A DNA stretch of 64,000 bases, taken from contig NZ_CP075175.1 of NCBI RefSeq assembly GCF_021223605.1, forward strand, positions 2,548,501 to 2,612,500. Reading direction: 5' to 3'. A model generated the notes under the pieces. That model was not told the DNA's origin. It did no database searches and saw only the letters and a program-made list of their open reading frames with translations. The translations under genes and the position numbers were made by a program. Below, in pieces: positions 8,002-16,326 of the stretch (position 1 is the stretch's first letter; every line of letters starts with the position of its first letter). Source of the DNA: Paenibacillus sp. 481. GTDB lineage: Bacteria; Bacillota; Bacilli; Paenibacillales; Paenibacillaceae.

Positions 8002-8838
8002 GTGTATACCATCGGAAAAGTGTCTAAAGAAACGAACATTTCGATCCGAACTTTGCACTACTATGATGAAATTGGTTTGCTAAATCCGTCCGTAAATAAG
8101 GTCGGCCATCGCATTTACGTTACAGACGATATGATGAGGCTTCAGCATATTACAGCCCTTAAAAAGCTAGGGTTTAAGCTGGCGCAAATTAAAGAGCTGT
8201 TGGGCGAGCAAGGAGAGCTTTCGGCAGAGCAGCGGTGGAAAGATGCGCTGGATATGCAAACAGACGCTGTATATCAGGAGATAGAGAAGCTTCGCCAGTT
8301 GCAAAAGCTACTGCATGTCACGAGGCACGCGGTGGAGATGACAGGTGAAGTACGGGCAGAGGACATATTTAGGTTTATTAAAGCGCTCCATGTAGACCCA
8401 GAAGAGCGAGCAATCTTTCGCGAGCAGAACTTTACAACAGAAGAGCGAGAAATCATCGAGCAGCTTCCAGATCTGCTAGACAATGATGAGCGTTCCCGAA
8501 GATGGGCCAAATTGTTGCGTGAAGCTCGCGTGCTCATGGATGAATTTAATGAACCGCCAGACTCACCGCGTGCGCAGCAATTCGCAGAGACGATTGTAAA
8601 TTTTGCAATGGAAGTATTTCAAGATAACGAGGAACTTGCCGATAAGTATTGGGAAATAGTACGTCCTCAGCCTGGGGAGTCGGAGAAAGTGTATGGATTA
8701 AGCTCTGATGTGATGGTGTACATGGATCGACTTGTTAACGTGTGGCTGCAACACAATCCGCAAGAGGCTGGGCGTAAAGGCTCTGGGTTGCGAATAATTG
8801 ACCATGATTCAAATGGAAGGGATGATACAAATGGATAA
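8002..8838 (+). CDS. MerR-family transcriptional regulator
   Basis: A 278-residue regulator with an N-terminal winged helix (YTIGKVSKETNISIRTLHYYDEIGLL), a dimerisation helix and a roughly 170-residue helical C-terminal domain of TipA-like length, probably ligand-sensing. An ATG at 7996 touches the AGGAGG at 7990-7995, so the in-frame GTG at 8002, six bases after that site, is the better start. It overlaps the first SMR gene by 8 bases and lies behind a MerR-type promoter, so it probably autoregulates and induces the pump. The inducer is unknown. Confidence 0.88.
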   Translation: MYTIGKVSKETNISIRTLHYYDEIGLLNPSVNKVGHRIYVTDDMMRLQHITALKKLGFKLAQIKELLGEQGELSAEQRWKDALDMQTDAVYQEIEKLRQLQKLLHVTRHAVEMTGEVRAEDIFRFIKALHVDPEERAIFREQNFTTEEREIIEQLPDLLDNDERSRRWAKLLREARVLMDEFNEPPDSPRAQQFAETIVNFAMEVFQDNEELADKYWEIVRPQPGESEKVYGLSSDVMVYMDRLVNVWLQHNPQEAGRKGSGLRIIDHDSNGRDDTNG

Positions 8839-9205
8839 AAGTAAACGGAAAATGAGTCCAAGCACAGCGTGGCTGCTACTCGTCGTAGCAGGATTGCTGG
8901 AGATTGTATGGGCCTCAGGTTTCAAATATGAACAAGTGCCGCAAATTGTAGTTCTCATCGCCTTAATAGCCAGCTTTAATCTGCTTATTTCGACCGCACA
9001 AGTTCTTCCGATCGGTACGGTGTATGCTGTGTTTGCAGGCTTTGGCACGATTGGTACCGTTGTGGTGGATGTGGCGATGGGCGAGCAAGAAATAAGTTTA
9101 TTAAAAATTGCGATTATCGTCTTTTTGCTAGTATGTATCGTAGGGTTGAAGCTAACAGGGACTGATAGTAAGACTGGTAATGAGCGCAAAGGAAGTGGAG
9201 TCTAA
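8831..9205 (+). CDS. Small multidrug resistance (SMR) transporter subunit A
   Basis: A 124-residue protein with four membrane segments of the EmrE/YkkC type. The first helix contains the proton- and substrate-binding glutamate in AGLLEIVWASGFKY. The start at 8831 (MDKSKRKMSP) follows GGAAGGG. An earlier ATG at 8798 only lengthens a soluble tail. The stop overlaps the start of the second SMR gene (TAATG), as in paired SMR systems where both subunits are needed. The MerR gene is upstream. The substrate could be a quaternary amine or guanidinium-type compound. Confidence 0.88.
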   Translation: MDKSKRKMSPSTAWLLLVVAGLLEIVWASGFKYEQVPQIVVLIALIASFNLLISTAQVLPIGTVYAVFAGFGTIGTVVVDVAMGEQEISLLKIAIIVFLLVCIVGLKLTGTDSKTGNERKGSGV

Positions 9206-9519
9206 TGGCGTGGCTATATTTGATCGTTGCGGGCTTGTTTGAGATTGTAGGCGTTATCGGAATTAAGCGAACTGCACAACATAACAGTTGGCTGAACAAT
9301 GCCATTTTGTTCGGTGGATTTTTTATAAGTTTTAAATTTCTATTGGCGGCTATGGAAACGATCCCACTCTCTACGGCTTATGCGGTCTGGACAGGAATCG
9401 GTACGGTTGGCTCGGCTCTTGTAGGCATCATGTTCTACAAAGAACCTAAAGGCATCATGCGAATCATGTGTGTGTTTGGCATTATCGCGGCTGTCATTAG
9501 CTTGAAGCTCGTTAGTTAG
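9205..9519 (+). CDS. Small multidrug resistance (SMR) transporter subunit B
   Basis: A 104-residue four-helix SMR protein with the key glutamate in AGLFEIVGVIGIKR and the conserved TAYAVWTGIGTVGSALVG loop and helix. Its start overlaps the previous stop by one base, which implies translational coupling and a heterodimeric pump. Of the pair, this one has almost no extra-membrane tails. Confidence 0.9.
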   Translation: MAWLYLIVAGLFEIVGVIGIKRTAQHNSWLNNAILFGGFFISFKFLLAAMETIPLSTAYAVWTGIGTVGSALVGIMFYKEPKGIMRIMCVFGIIAAVISLKLVS

Positions 9520-9575
9520 TCGTGAATTGAGAGAGTCCCTTTTAAAGTCGTTAGGTTCTAATCTAGGTTGTGTTG

Positions 9576-9622
9576 AAAAAGCGATCGTTTCTCTGTGTTA
9601 GACAAGAGGGACGGTCGTTTTG
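9576..9622 (+). terminator. Terminator of the MerR-SMR operon
   Basis: GCGATCGTTTCTCT pairs imperfectly (G-U pairs) with AGAGGGACGGTCGT and is followed by TTTTG. Confidence 0.6.
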
Positions 9623-9643
9623 TGTATATGGAAAAGGTGAGTA

Positions 9644-9673
9644 TTGACAACACGAAGGTAAATCCTTTATATT
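9644..9673 (+). promoter_or_regulatory. Nitroreductase promoter
   Basis: TTGACA at 9644-9649 and TATATT at 9668-9673 have an 18-base spacer. The palindrome at 9674-9691 follows directly. Confidence 0.55.
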
Positions 9674-9691
9674 TATCTTGAAATCAAGATA
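9674..9691. promoter_or_regulatory. MhqR-like operator
   Basis: TATCTTGA-AA-TCAAGATA is a perfect 8-2-8 palindrome immediately after the -10. It resembles operators bound by the quinone-responsive MarR-family repressor MhqR, which controls nitroreductases such as MhqN in Bacillus. No mhqR gene is in this window. Confidence 0.6.
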
Positions 9692-9762
9692 TAATAAACG
9701 GAATATTTATTTTTATACATATCATTTACGGCCAGCATGGTCGGAGGGGGTACACCTTACAT

Positions 9763-10416
9763 ATGACGACTATATCGGAGTCCTCAATTTTTTCGGATAT
9801 TGTAAAGCAGCGCCGTTCAGCGATGAAGTTTGTTCCTGGTGTTGAAATATCAGATGGAGAGCTGGAGCAACTGTTCAGCATGGTCAAGTACGCGCCATCT
9901 GCTTTTAATTTGCAGCATACGGATTATGTTGTGGTAAGAGATGCTGACTTGAAACATAAAATGTACGAAGCGGCGTATAAGCAATATAAGGTTCAGACGG
10001 CTTCGGCGGTTATCCTTGTATTGGGTGACAAGCACGCCTATCGAAATGTGGCTAACCTTAACGAGGGCATGCTTCATTTAGGTATTTTGAGTAAGCAGGA
10101 GTATGATGCTACGGTATCTGAGGTGACTGGCCTCTATGAGAGCCAAGGCGATTCATTTATGCGTGATGAAGCGATCCGCAACGCAAGCTTGTCTGCGATG
10201 CTCTTGATGTTGGTGGCCAAGGAACAAGGCTGGGATACTTGCCCGATGATCGGTTTTGACCCAGAGGCAGTACGTGAAGCCCTGCAAATATCGGATTCCT
10301 ATGTTCCGGTTATGATGATTACGATAGGTAAGGAAGATGCATCTAAGCAGCGCCCTAGAGGATACCGCAAGCCGGTTGGGGAGTTTGTGCACTTTGATGG
10401 TTTTCGTGGAAAATAA
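9763..10416 (+). CDS. Nitroreductase-family NAD(P)H-FMN oxidoreductase (MhqN/YdgI-like)
   Basis: A 217-residue FMN enzyme of the nitroreductase fold, expected to reduce quinones or nitroaromatics. Seen are the RRSAMKF phosphate/FMN-binding start (about 17-23), APSAFNLQH (about 44-52), the mid-protein segment ASLSAMLLMLVAKEQGWDTCPM, and the C-terminal GYRKPVGEF. GGAGG lies upstream of the ATG at a somewhat long spacing. It is a single-gene unit with its own operator and a strong terminator. The family is certain; the substrate is inferred from the operator. Confidence 0.9.
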   Translation: MTTISESSIFSDIVKQRRSAMKFVPGVEISDGELEQLFSMVKYAPSAFNLQHTDYVVVRDADLKHKMYEAAYKQYKVQTASAVILVLGDKHAYRNVANLNEGMLHLGILSKQEYDATVSEVTGLYESQGDSFMRDEAIRNASLSAMLLMLVAKEQGWDTCPMIGFDPEAVREALQISDSYVPVMMITIGKEDASKQRPRGYRKPVGEFVHFDGFRGK

Positions 10417-10442
10417 GGCATGATGTGTACGGTATAGCAAAT

Positions 10443-10483
10443 AGACCGCGTAACCCTAGCATGGGCGTTACGCGGTCTGTTTT
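10443..10483. terminator. Strong terminator after the nitroreductase
   Basis: AGACCGCGTAAC (10443-10454) pairs perfectly with GTTACGCGGTCT (10467-10478), followed by GTTTTAC. It may also end the convergent oligopeptide operon. Confidence 0.8.
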
Positions 10484-10555
10484 ACATTTGCGGAGGTTTA
10501 TTTGCATCATGTACATGCAGATAAACACTCCCTTTAAAAATGGTGTAAGGCTTGG

Positions 10556-11521
10556 CTACACCAAGTGGCACGCCACAAAGTGCTCGCTTGCAATTTCGCG
10601 GAACGCGGGAACCTGTTCCTTGCAAATATTTTTAACAAACGGGCAGCGCGTATGAAACTTGCAGCCGGAAGGCGGATTGACCGGGCTCGGAATATCGCCC
10701 TTCAACACGATACGCTCCCGTTTCAGCTTCGGAATCGGGATCGGCACAGCCGAGAGCAGCGCCTTCGTATAAGGATGCTGCGGCGAGAGGAACAATCCGT
10801 CCCGCGGTGCCATCTCCACGAGAGAGCCTAAATATAGCACGCCGATGCGGGAACACAGATGTTCAACGACGCTTAAGTCGTGGGAAATAAACAAATACGT
10901 CAGTTCCCGCGTCTGCTGCAAATGCTTGAACAAATTAATAATTTGCGCCTGAATGGACACGTCCAACGCAGACACAGGCTCGTCGGCCACAATTAATTCA
11001 GGGTTCAAAATAATTGCGCGTGCGATGCCGATCCGCTGCCGCTGCCCGCCCGAAAATTCATGTGGAAAGCGGTCGATATGATAAGAAGACAGACCGCACA
11101 GCTCCAACACGTCCAAGACGCGGTCGCGTACCTCGTCCTGTGTGCATATGCCGTGGTCGACTAATGCCTCACCTATGGCATCGCCAACGCGGACACGAGG
11201 GTTGAGCGAACTGTACGGATCTTGGAAAATAAGCTGCATGCTCGGACGAAGCTTGCGCATCTCTTTGTTGGACAGGCTGTGCAAGTCCACCCCTTTAAAC
11301 TTAACTTCGCCCGACGTTTTATCGTGCAGGCGAAGAATGGTGCGCCCTGCGGTACTCTTTCCGCTGCCGGACTCACCTACAAGCCCGAACGTCTCGCCCT
11401 TGTAAATGGTGAAACTGATATCATCAACCGCCTTGACGTTAGCGACCGTACGATTCAGCAAGCCTGCGCGAATCGGGAAATATTTTTTTAAATGATTAAC
11501 TTCAACTAGTGCTTCACGCAT
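10556..11521 (-). CDS. Oligopeptide ABC transporter ATP-binding protein (OppF/DppF type)
   Basis: A 321-residue ATPase with Walker A GESGSGKST, signature FSGGQRQRIGIARAI, Walker B LIVADEPVSALD, and the C-terminal extension with the cysteine pattern typical of the oligopeptide ATPase subfamily (GCKFHTRCPFVKNIC). The ATG at 11521 has GAGGAGG nine bases upstream. An ATG at 11539 lies inside that site and is rejected. It overlaps the preceding ATPase gene by 8 bases. This is the last gene of a five-gene operon. Confidence 0.92.
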   Translation of the reverse strand: MREALVEVNHLKKYFPIRAGLLNRTVANVKAVDDISFTIYKGETFGLVGESGSGKSTAGRTILRLHDKTSGEVKFKGVDLHSLSNKEMRKLRPSMQLIFQDPYSSLNPRVRVGDAIGEALVDHGICTQDEVRDRVLDVLELCGLSSYHIDRFPHEFSGGQRQRIGIARAIILNPELIVADEPVSALDVSIQAQIINLFKHLQQTRELTYLFISHDLSVVEHLCSRIGVLYLGSLVEMAPRDGLFLSPQHPYTKALLSAVPIPIPKLKRERIVLKGDIPSPVNPPSGCKFHTRCPFVKNICKEQVPAFREIASEHFVACHLV

Positions 11522-12497
11522 GGACAACCGCCTCCTCATACAACCAGCACGCTACTTTAGCGTATTCGTCTATTTGCTTGAGCTGTGGTTGCTCGGTCTG
11601 GCACACCGACATGCAGCGTTCGCAGCGATCATGGAAATAGCAAGATTCCTTTAGCTCTAGCGGGTTCGGCACTTGACCAGGAATGGAGTACAAAATGTCC
11701 TGACGCTGGTTGATGACCGGCTTGGATCTGAGAAGTCCTTGCGTATAAGGATGCTTAGGCTGCTCGAATAGCTCGACAACCGGGCCTTCCTCTACGATCT
11801 TGCCTGCGTACATGACGATAACGTAGTCGGCCATTTCAGCGACGACGCCCAAGTCGTGCGTAATGAGCATAATCGACATTTGCGACTGCTCTTTAATTTC
11901 CTTTAACAGCTCTAGAATTTGCGCTTGAATCGTAACATCAAGCGCGGTTGTCGGCTCGTCTGCGATCAGCAGCTTCGGATTGCATGAAATCGCAATCGCG
12001 ATCATAATGCGCTGCAACATACCGCCGCTTAGCTCATGCGGATAAGCGTCCACAATCTGCTCGGCGCGTGGGATGCCGACTAGCGTAATCAATTCAATGG
12101 CGCGTGCGCGGGCCTCTTTCTTCTTTAGACGCTGATGCTCCATCAGTGGCTCCATCAGCTGTTTGCCGATTGTCATAACAGGATTCAGCGATGACATCGG
12201 CTCCTGAAAGATCATCGCCAGCTCATTGCCACGCAGCTGCCGCAGCTCTTCCTTGCTAATTTGCCGCAAGTTTTTGCCGTCAAACCAAATATCGCCGCTT
12301 ACAATTTTGCCTCCGGGCTCTTCAATAAGCCCCATTACAGACATGGCGGTAACACTTTTGCCGCAGCCGGACTCCCCGACCACACATACAATTTCTCCGG
12401 GTCTAACGCTAAGGCTGACGTTGTTTACAGCCTTGACGACACCGTCCTCCGTAAAGAAGTGGGTGCACAGCTGCTTAATATCAAGTAATTTCGTCAT
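11514..12497 (-). CDS. Oligopeptide ABC transporter ATP-binding protein (OppD/DppD type)
   Basis: A 327-residue ATPase with Walker A GESGCGKS, signature LSGGMLQRIMIAIAI, Walker B LIADEPTTALD, and a C-terminal cysteine motif (ESCYFHDRCERCMSVC) that in some family members holds an iron-sulfur cluster. It forms a heterodimer with the downstream ATPase and energises peptide import. It lies 13 bases after the permease gene, within one operon. Confidence 0.92.
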   Translation of the reverse strand: MTKLLDIKQLCTHFFTEDGVVKAVNNVSLSVRPGEIVCVVGESGCGKSVTAMSVMGLIEEPGGKIVSGDIWFDGKNLRQISKEELRQLRGNELAMIFQEPMSSLNPVMTIGKQLMEPLMEHQRLKKKEARARAIELITLVGIPRAEQIVDAYPHELSGGMLQRIMIAIAISCNPKLLIADEPTTALDVTIQAQILELLKEIKEQSQMSIMLITHDLGVVAEMADYVIVMYAGKIVEEGPVVELFEQPKHPYTQGLLRSKPVINQRQDILYSIPGQVPNPLELKESCYFHDRCERCMSVCQTEQPQLKQIDEYAKVACWLYEEAVVHA

Positions 12498-12510
12498 ATG
12501 TGTCCGTCAC

Positions 12511-13449
12511 CTACTTCTTCTGTTTTGGGTCCAAGGCATCCCTTAGGCCATCGCCAAAAATGTTAATCGCAATTACTGTTACGAAAATAGCTACCCCCGG
12601 TGGTATCCACAGCCAAGGGCGCTGTTCAAAATCGATCAGCGTGTTGGCCGCATCAATCATATTGCCCCATGTCGGAGTCGGCGGCATAACGCCAAGACCG
12701 AAGTAGCTTAGCACCGATTCGCTCAAGATCGCTCCACCAACGCTAAGCGTTGAAATGACGATGAGCAGCGGGATAAGGTTCGGCAGCAAGTGATTGAAAA
12801 TTTTACGGCGGTCGCGCAATCCGAGCACTTCGGCGGCGACCATGAACTCTCGCTCGCGCAAGCTGAGCAATTGCCCGCGTACGAGCCGTGCCAAGCCCGG
12901 CCAGCCAACAAAGCTCAGCATCAACATAACGATGTATAGTCGATAATCGGGAGGCACTTTCCATTCAGACAGGATGGCCGCGATAATGAACAACAATGGC
13001 AAAGAAGGGATTGTCATGAGCAAGTCAGCGACCCGCATGATGACTTGATCGACAACGCCGCGATAGTAGCCTGCGATGGCGCCAAGTGCTGCGCCAATAA
13101 AGATGGCTACAGCCATGGAGGCCAAGCCCACCGTAAGCGAAATTCGGCCCGCTTGTAGCAAGCGCGTTAGTACGTCACGGCCAAGGTGATCCGTGCCAAG
13201 CCAGTGTGCTGCGCTAGGTGCTTGATACATTTTAGCTAGATTTACTTTGCCCGAAGCATATGGAGATAGCAGCGGCCCGATAAAGCAGGCTACAAAAATA
13301 ACGACAACAACCCAAAATCCGATCATCGCCAGCCGATTTTTTTTCAGGCGTACATACGATTGCTTCCATAAGGATGACCGATTTGTCGAGCGCTCACGCT
13401 GCCCAGATGCTGTTGCTGTTGATAGTTCACTTGAGATCGCAGAAGACAT
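12511..13449 (-). CDS. Oligopeptide ABC transporter permease (OppC/DppC type)
   Basis: A 312-residue inner permease. A long basic N-terminus precedes the first membrane segment (MIGFWVVVVIFVACFIGPLL). The HWLGTDHLGRDVLTRLL motif after it is diagnostic of OppC. The EAA-type loop ATPase-contact region is present (AAEVLGLRDRRKIFNHLLPN). AAGGAGT precedes the ATG. It lies 18 bases after its partner permease. Confidence 0.93.
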   Translation of the reverse strand: MSSAISSELSTATASGQRERSTNRSSLWKQSYVRLKKNRLAMIGFWVVVVIFVACFIGPLLSPYASGKVNLAKMYQAPSAAHWLGTDHLGRDVLTRLLQAGRISLTVGLASMAVAIFIGAALGAIAGYYRGVVDQVIMRVADLLMTIPSLPLLFIIAAILSEWKVPPDYRLYIVMLMLSFVGWPGLARLVRGQLLSLREREFMVAAEVLGLRDRRKIFNHLLPNLIPLLIVISTLSVGGAILSESVLSYFGLGVMPPTPTWGNMIDAANTLIDFEQRPWLWIPPGVAIFVTVIAINIFGDGLRDALDPKQKK

Positions 13450-13467
13450 AGTTAGGACTCCTTCCTG

Positions 13468-14421
13468 TTACAGTCTGACGCGCGGATCGGCGAAGCGATA
13501 CATCAGATCCGAAGCGAGTGTTCCGACAATGGTTAAGATGGCAAGCAGCATCGTTAAGCCCATAAGCAGCGGGTAGTCCCGCAGTGTAAACGATTGCATA
13601 TATAATTGCCCAATGCCCGGCCAATTGAAAATACGCTCAATAATGAGCGATCCGCCAAATAGTGCCGGAAGCTCAAAGCCAACGAGTGTGATGGCTGGCA
13701 GCATTGCATTTTTAAGTGCGTGTCGATATAGCACGACTTTTTCTTTCATTCCTTTTGCCCTCGCTGTGCGAATAAAGTCTTGGCGAATGACTTCCAACAT
13801 GTTCGTGCGGAAGTAGCGGGACAGCGAGCCAATTCCGAGCAAGGTCATAACCATAACAGGCAAAGCCATATGCTCGATTACTTCTTTAGCATAGGCAAAG
13901 CCAGTGGCATTGCTGCCTGTTCTCGTCATGCCTCCGGGTGGCAGTAGCTTCAAGTCAACGGCGAACATTTTAATGAAATATAGCCCGATAAAAAAGACAG
14001 GCACGGACATCGCCGCAAAAATAAAAATCGTCATCACTTTATCGAGTAAAGAGTGCTGCTTGTAAGCAGATACGACACCAATAATGACGGCGATAAGCCA
14101 CGTAAAAAAGGTCGAAACAATAGCTAATAAAAAGGAGTTCCAGATATAGTGGCTAAACAGCTCGGTTATCGGTTTCTGATGCTGGAGTGAATAGCCGAAA
14201 TCCCCCTTAAAGGCGTTGCCTACCCAAATGAAGTAACGTTCAATCGTCGGTTTATCTAACCCATAAAGTACTTTCAGCTCTGCTTTGCGCTCTTCCGATA
14301 AAGATAAATCGTTATCGACAAATGTTCCCGGTGTTAGTGCAAACAGATAGAAGACGAGCATCGATGCCCCAATTAAAGTCAGCAACATATAAAACAGTCG
14401 TCGTGCGATGTAAGTTGTCAT
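13468..14421 (-). CDS. Oligopeptide ABC transporter permease (OppB/DppB type)
   Basis: A 317-residue permease starting MTTYIARRLFYMLLTLIGAS, the classical OppB opening, with six predicted membrane segments and the loop RTARAKGMKEKVVLYRHALKN that contacts the ATPases. AGGGGAAG precedes the ATG. It is separated from the binding protein by a stem-loop that probably sets relative expression. Confidence 0.93.
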   Translation of the reverse strand: MTTYIARRLFYMLLTLIGASMLVFYLFALTPGTFVDNDLSLSEERKAELKVLYGLDKPTIERYFIWVGNAFKGDFGYSLQHQKPITELFSHYIWNSFLLAIVSTFFTWLIAVIIGVVSAYKQHSLLDKVMTIFIFAAMSVPVFFIGLYFIKMFAVDLKLLPPGGMTRTGSNATGFAYAKEVIEHMALPVMVMTLLGIGSLSRYFRTNMLEVIRQDFIRTARAKGMKEKVVLYRHALKNAMLPAITLVGFELPALFGGSLIIERIFNWPGIGQLYMQSFTLRDYPLLMGLTMLLAILTIVGTLASDLMYRFADPRVRL

Positions 14422-14448
14422 CTGCCGCTTCCCCTCTCGTTAAGACAA

Positions 14449-14470
14449 GGCTCGGCCAAAGGGCCGAGCC
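14449..14470 (-). terminator. Intercistronic stem-loop between peptide-binding protein and permease
   Basis: GGCTCGGCC and GGCCGAGCC form a perfect 9-bp stem with a 4-base loop. No long T run follows on the transcribed strand. It is best read as a partial terminator or mRNA-stabilising hairpin that keeps the binding protein in excess over the permeases. Confidence 0.7.
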
Positions 14471-14485
14471 AAGATGATTGTACGA

Positions 14486-16219
14486 TTATTTCAGTTTTAG
14501 TGTAGGTAAGCTCGTTGCAATGCCGCGGAATGGGCTAATTTCCAAGCCTTCAATCCGACCATTATGTGCGGACATCAACTTTCTGTAGTTATAGAAAATG
14601 AACGGGAGGTCCTCATTCAACTCTTGATATAGTTTCTTGTATACCTCTTTCCGCTTCTCAATATCTAACGTGCTTACGCCTTCTTGAATGAGCTGATCGA
14701 CTTTAGGGTTGGAATAACCTTTCGCTTCCTTCGTTGAGAAGCGCTCTACCCCATCATGCGGATCGGTAAGCATTGGTGTCGAGAAGCTTGCCAAGTCGTA
14801 GTCTCCACTATCCACTTTGGAACTCATGGAGTTGTAATCAGCAAATTGCTCCGGTTCGAACTTCACGCCGATCGCTGTATAGTTTTCTTTTGCCATTGCG
14901 ATAAAGGCATCCGTATCTTTGCTCTTGGAAGTCAAGTAACGAATCGTGAGCGGTTTGCCATCTTTTTCGCGAATGCCGTCCGATCCCACTTTCCACCCTG
15001 CTTCTTCAAGCAATGCTTTTGCTTTTTCTGGATCGTAGTTGTAGGGATTGATCTTCTCTTCTGTATACGCCCATGAAATCGGTGAAGCTGGGATGTTAGC
15101 TACAGTTGCTGAGCCCTGTGATACCCCTTCAACGATAGACTTGCGATCTAAACCGTAAGTAAGCGCTTGGCGCACTTTTTTATCTTTGAGATGCGGCTGA
15201 TTATGATTGAATTGAATAAATCCATAAGAGCTAGCTGTATGAATTTGCACATTCAAAAATCCGAGCTGTTGCAATTTATCTAAGTTCTCTTTTTTAGCCG
15301 AGAAGCCAGAGTAGTCAACTCCACCAGTCTCGACGAACTGGAAGATGTCGCCTTCAGTTGTCTTGTAAATAAAGTTCTCGATGGCAGGTTTGCCTTCGTA
15401 GTAATGCTCGTTAGCCACGAAGCGAACCTCTTGCCCCGGAAGATGCTTTACAAACCTGTACGGCCCTGTACCTACAGGCTTGGAATGCAGGTCTTTAATG
15501 TAGTCGAGATTTCCGAATTTATAATCTTTGCCGTAATACGCCTTCGACAGCACATAGCCGCCGAGTTCGAGCAAAGCAGTGGCATTTACTTTTTCCGTCG
15601 TTATTTGAACCGTCTGAGGATTGAGGACTTTAATGCCTTCAATTGACTTGGCTTTGCCTTCTTTGTATGCCTGCCCACCTTTAACGCCAATCAGGCCGAT
15701 ATCTGTACTGCCGTCATAGGATTTATCGTGCAGGATCGTGAGCGTAAAGGCCACATCTTCAGCCGTTAGCGGTGAGCCATCGCTGAATTTAAGACCTTCG
15801 TGCAGATGGAATGTATACGTAAGTTGATCGGGAGAAATCTCCCACTTTTTCGCGAGTTTAGGGATAGGTATACCTTTATTATCAACCGTAACTAACGGTG
15901 AAAAGATGACAGAGGCTACGTTTCCGTCGTATCCGGTCTGGTGGAAATGCGGTGTGAACGCGCCACTAGGATCGGTTAATGAGAAAATGACCGTATCATT
16001 TCGAGTTTTTGCGGAAGCAGGCAGCTTCGATAGGTCAGCAGCTTTAATAAATTGAATACTGTTATCCAGCTTTGGTGCAGGTGTAGTTGCTTCCGTGCTG
16101 CTGTTCGCACCGCTAGGTGAAGCGGCATTGTTGGAAGCAGAGTCTCCGGAGCCGCAAGCTGTTAACAACAACGAACCGGCTAGTGTCAAAGCAAGTAAAG
16201 TCAATAAGGTTTTTCTCAT
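14486..16219 (-). CDS. Peptide-binding lipoprotein (OppA/DppA family)
   Basis: A 577-residue family 5 solute-binding protein. The signal peptide ends with lipobox LLLTACG; a Ser/Asn/Ala-rich linker follows. The mature protein has KWEISPDQLTYTFHLHEGLK and FSDGSPLTAEDV, hallmark sequences of the family, and an RQALTYGLDRKSIV helix. GGGAGG precedes the start. It is the first gene of a binding protein-B-C-D-F operon. The ligand is probably an oligopeptide; dipeptide or nickel cannot be excluded. Confidence 0.93.
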   Translation of the reverse strand: MRKTLLTLLALTLAGSLLLTACGSGDSASNNAASPSGANSSTEATTPAPKLDNSIQFIKAADLSKLPASAKTRNDTVIFSLTDPSGAFTPHFHQTGYDGNVASVIFSPLVTVDNKGIPIPKLAKKWEISPDQLTYTFHLHEGLKFSDGSPLTAEDVAFTLTILHDKSYDGSTDIGLIGVKGGQAYKEGKAKSIEGIKVLNPQTVQITTEKVNATALLELGGYVLSKAYYGKDYKFGNLDYIKDLHSKPVGTGPYRFVKHLPGQEVRFVANEHYYEGKPAIENFIYKTTEGDIFQFVETGGVDYSGFSAKKENLDKLQQLGFLNVQIHTASSYGFIQFNHNQPHLKDKKVRQALTYGLDRKSIVEGVSQGSATVANIPASPISWAYTEEKINPYNYDPEKAKALLEEAGWKVGSDGIREKDGKPLTIRYLTSKSKDTDAFIAMAKENYTAIGVKFEPEQFADYNSMSSKVDSGDYDLASFSTPMLTDPHDGVERFSTKEAKGYSNPKVDQLIQEGVSTLDIEKRKEVYKKLYQELNEDLPFIFYNYRKLMSAHNGRIEGLEISPFRGIATSLPTLKLK

Positions 16220-16274
16220 TCCAAACAGCCTCCCGTTAACTGGTATTTATTTCTTTATTTATGTATTAGGGTAA

Positions 16275-16303
16275 ATTTTAATTAATCCGATAGGTTAAGT
16301 CAA
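16275..16303 (-). promoter_or_regulatory. Promoter of the oligopeptide operon
   Basis: On the reverse strand, TTGACT (16303-16298), a 17-base spacer and TAAAAT (16280-16275) form a sigma-A promoter about 55 bases before the binding-protein start. Confidence 0.65.
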
Positions 16304-16326
16304 CATTTTTCTTTGTCGGTTTTTGG

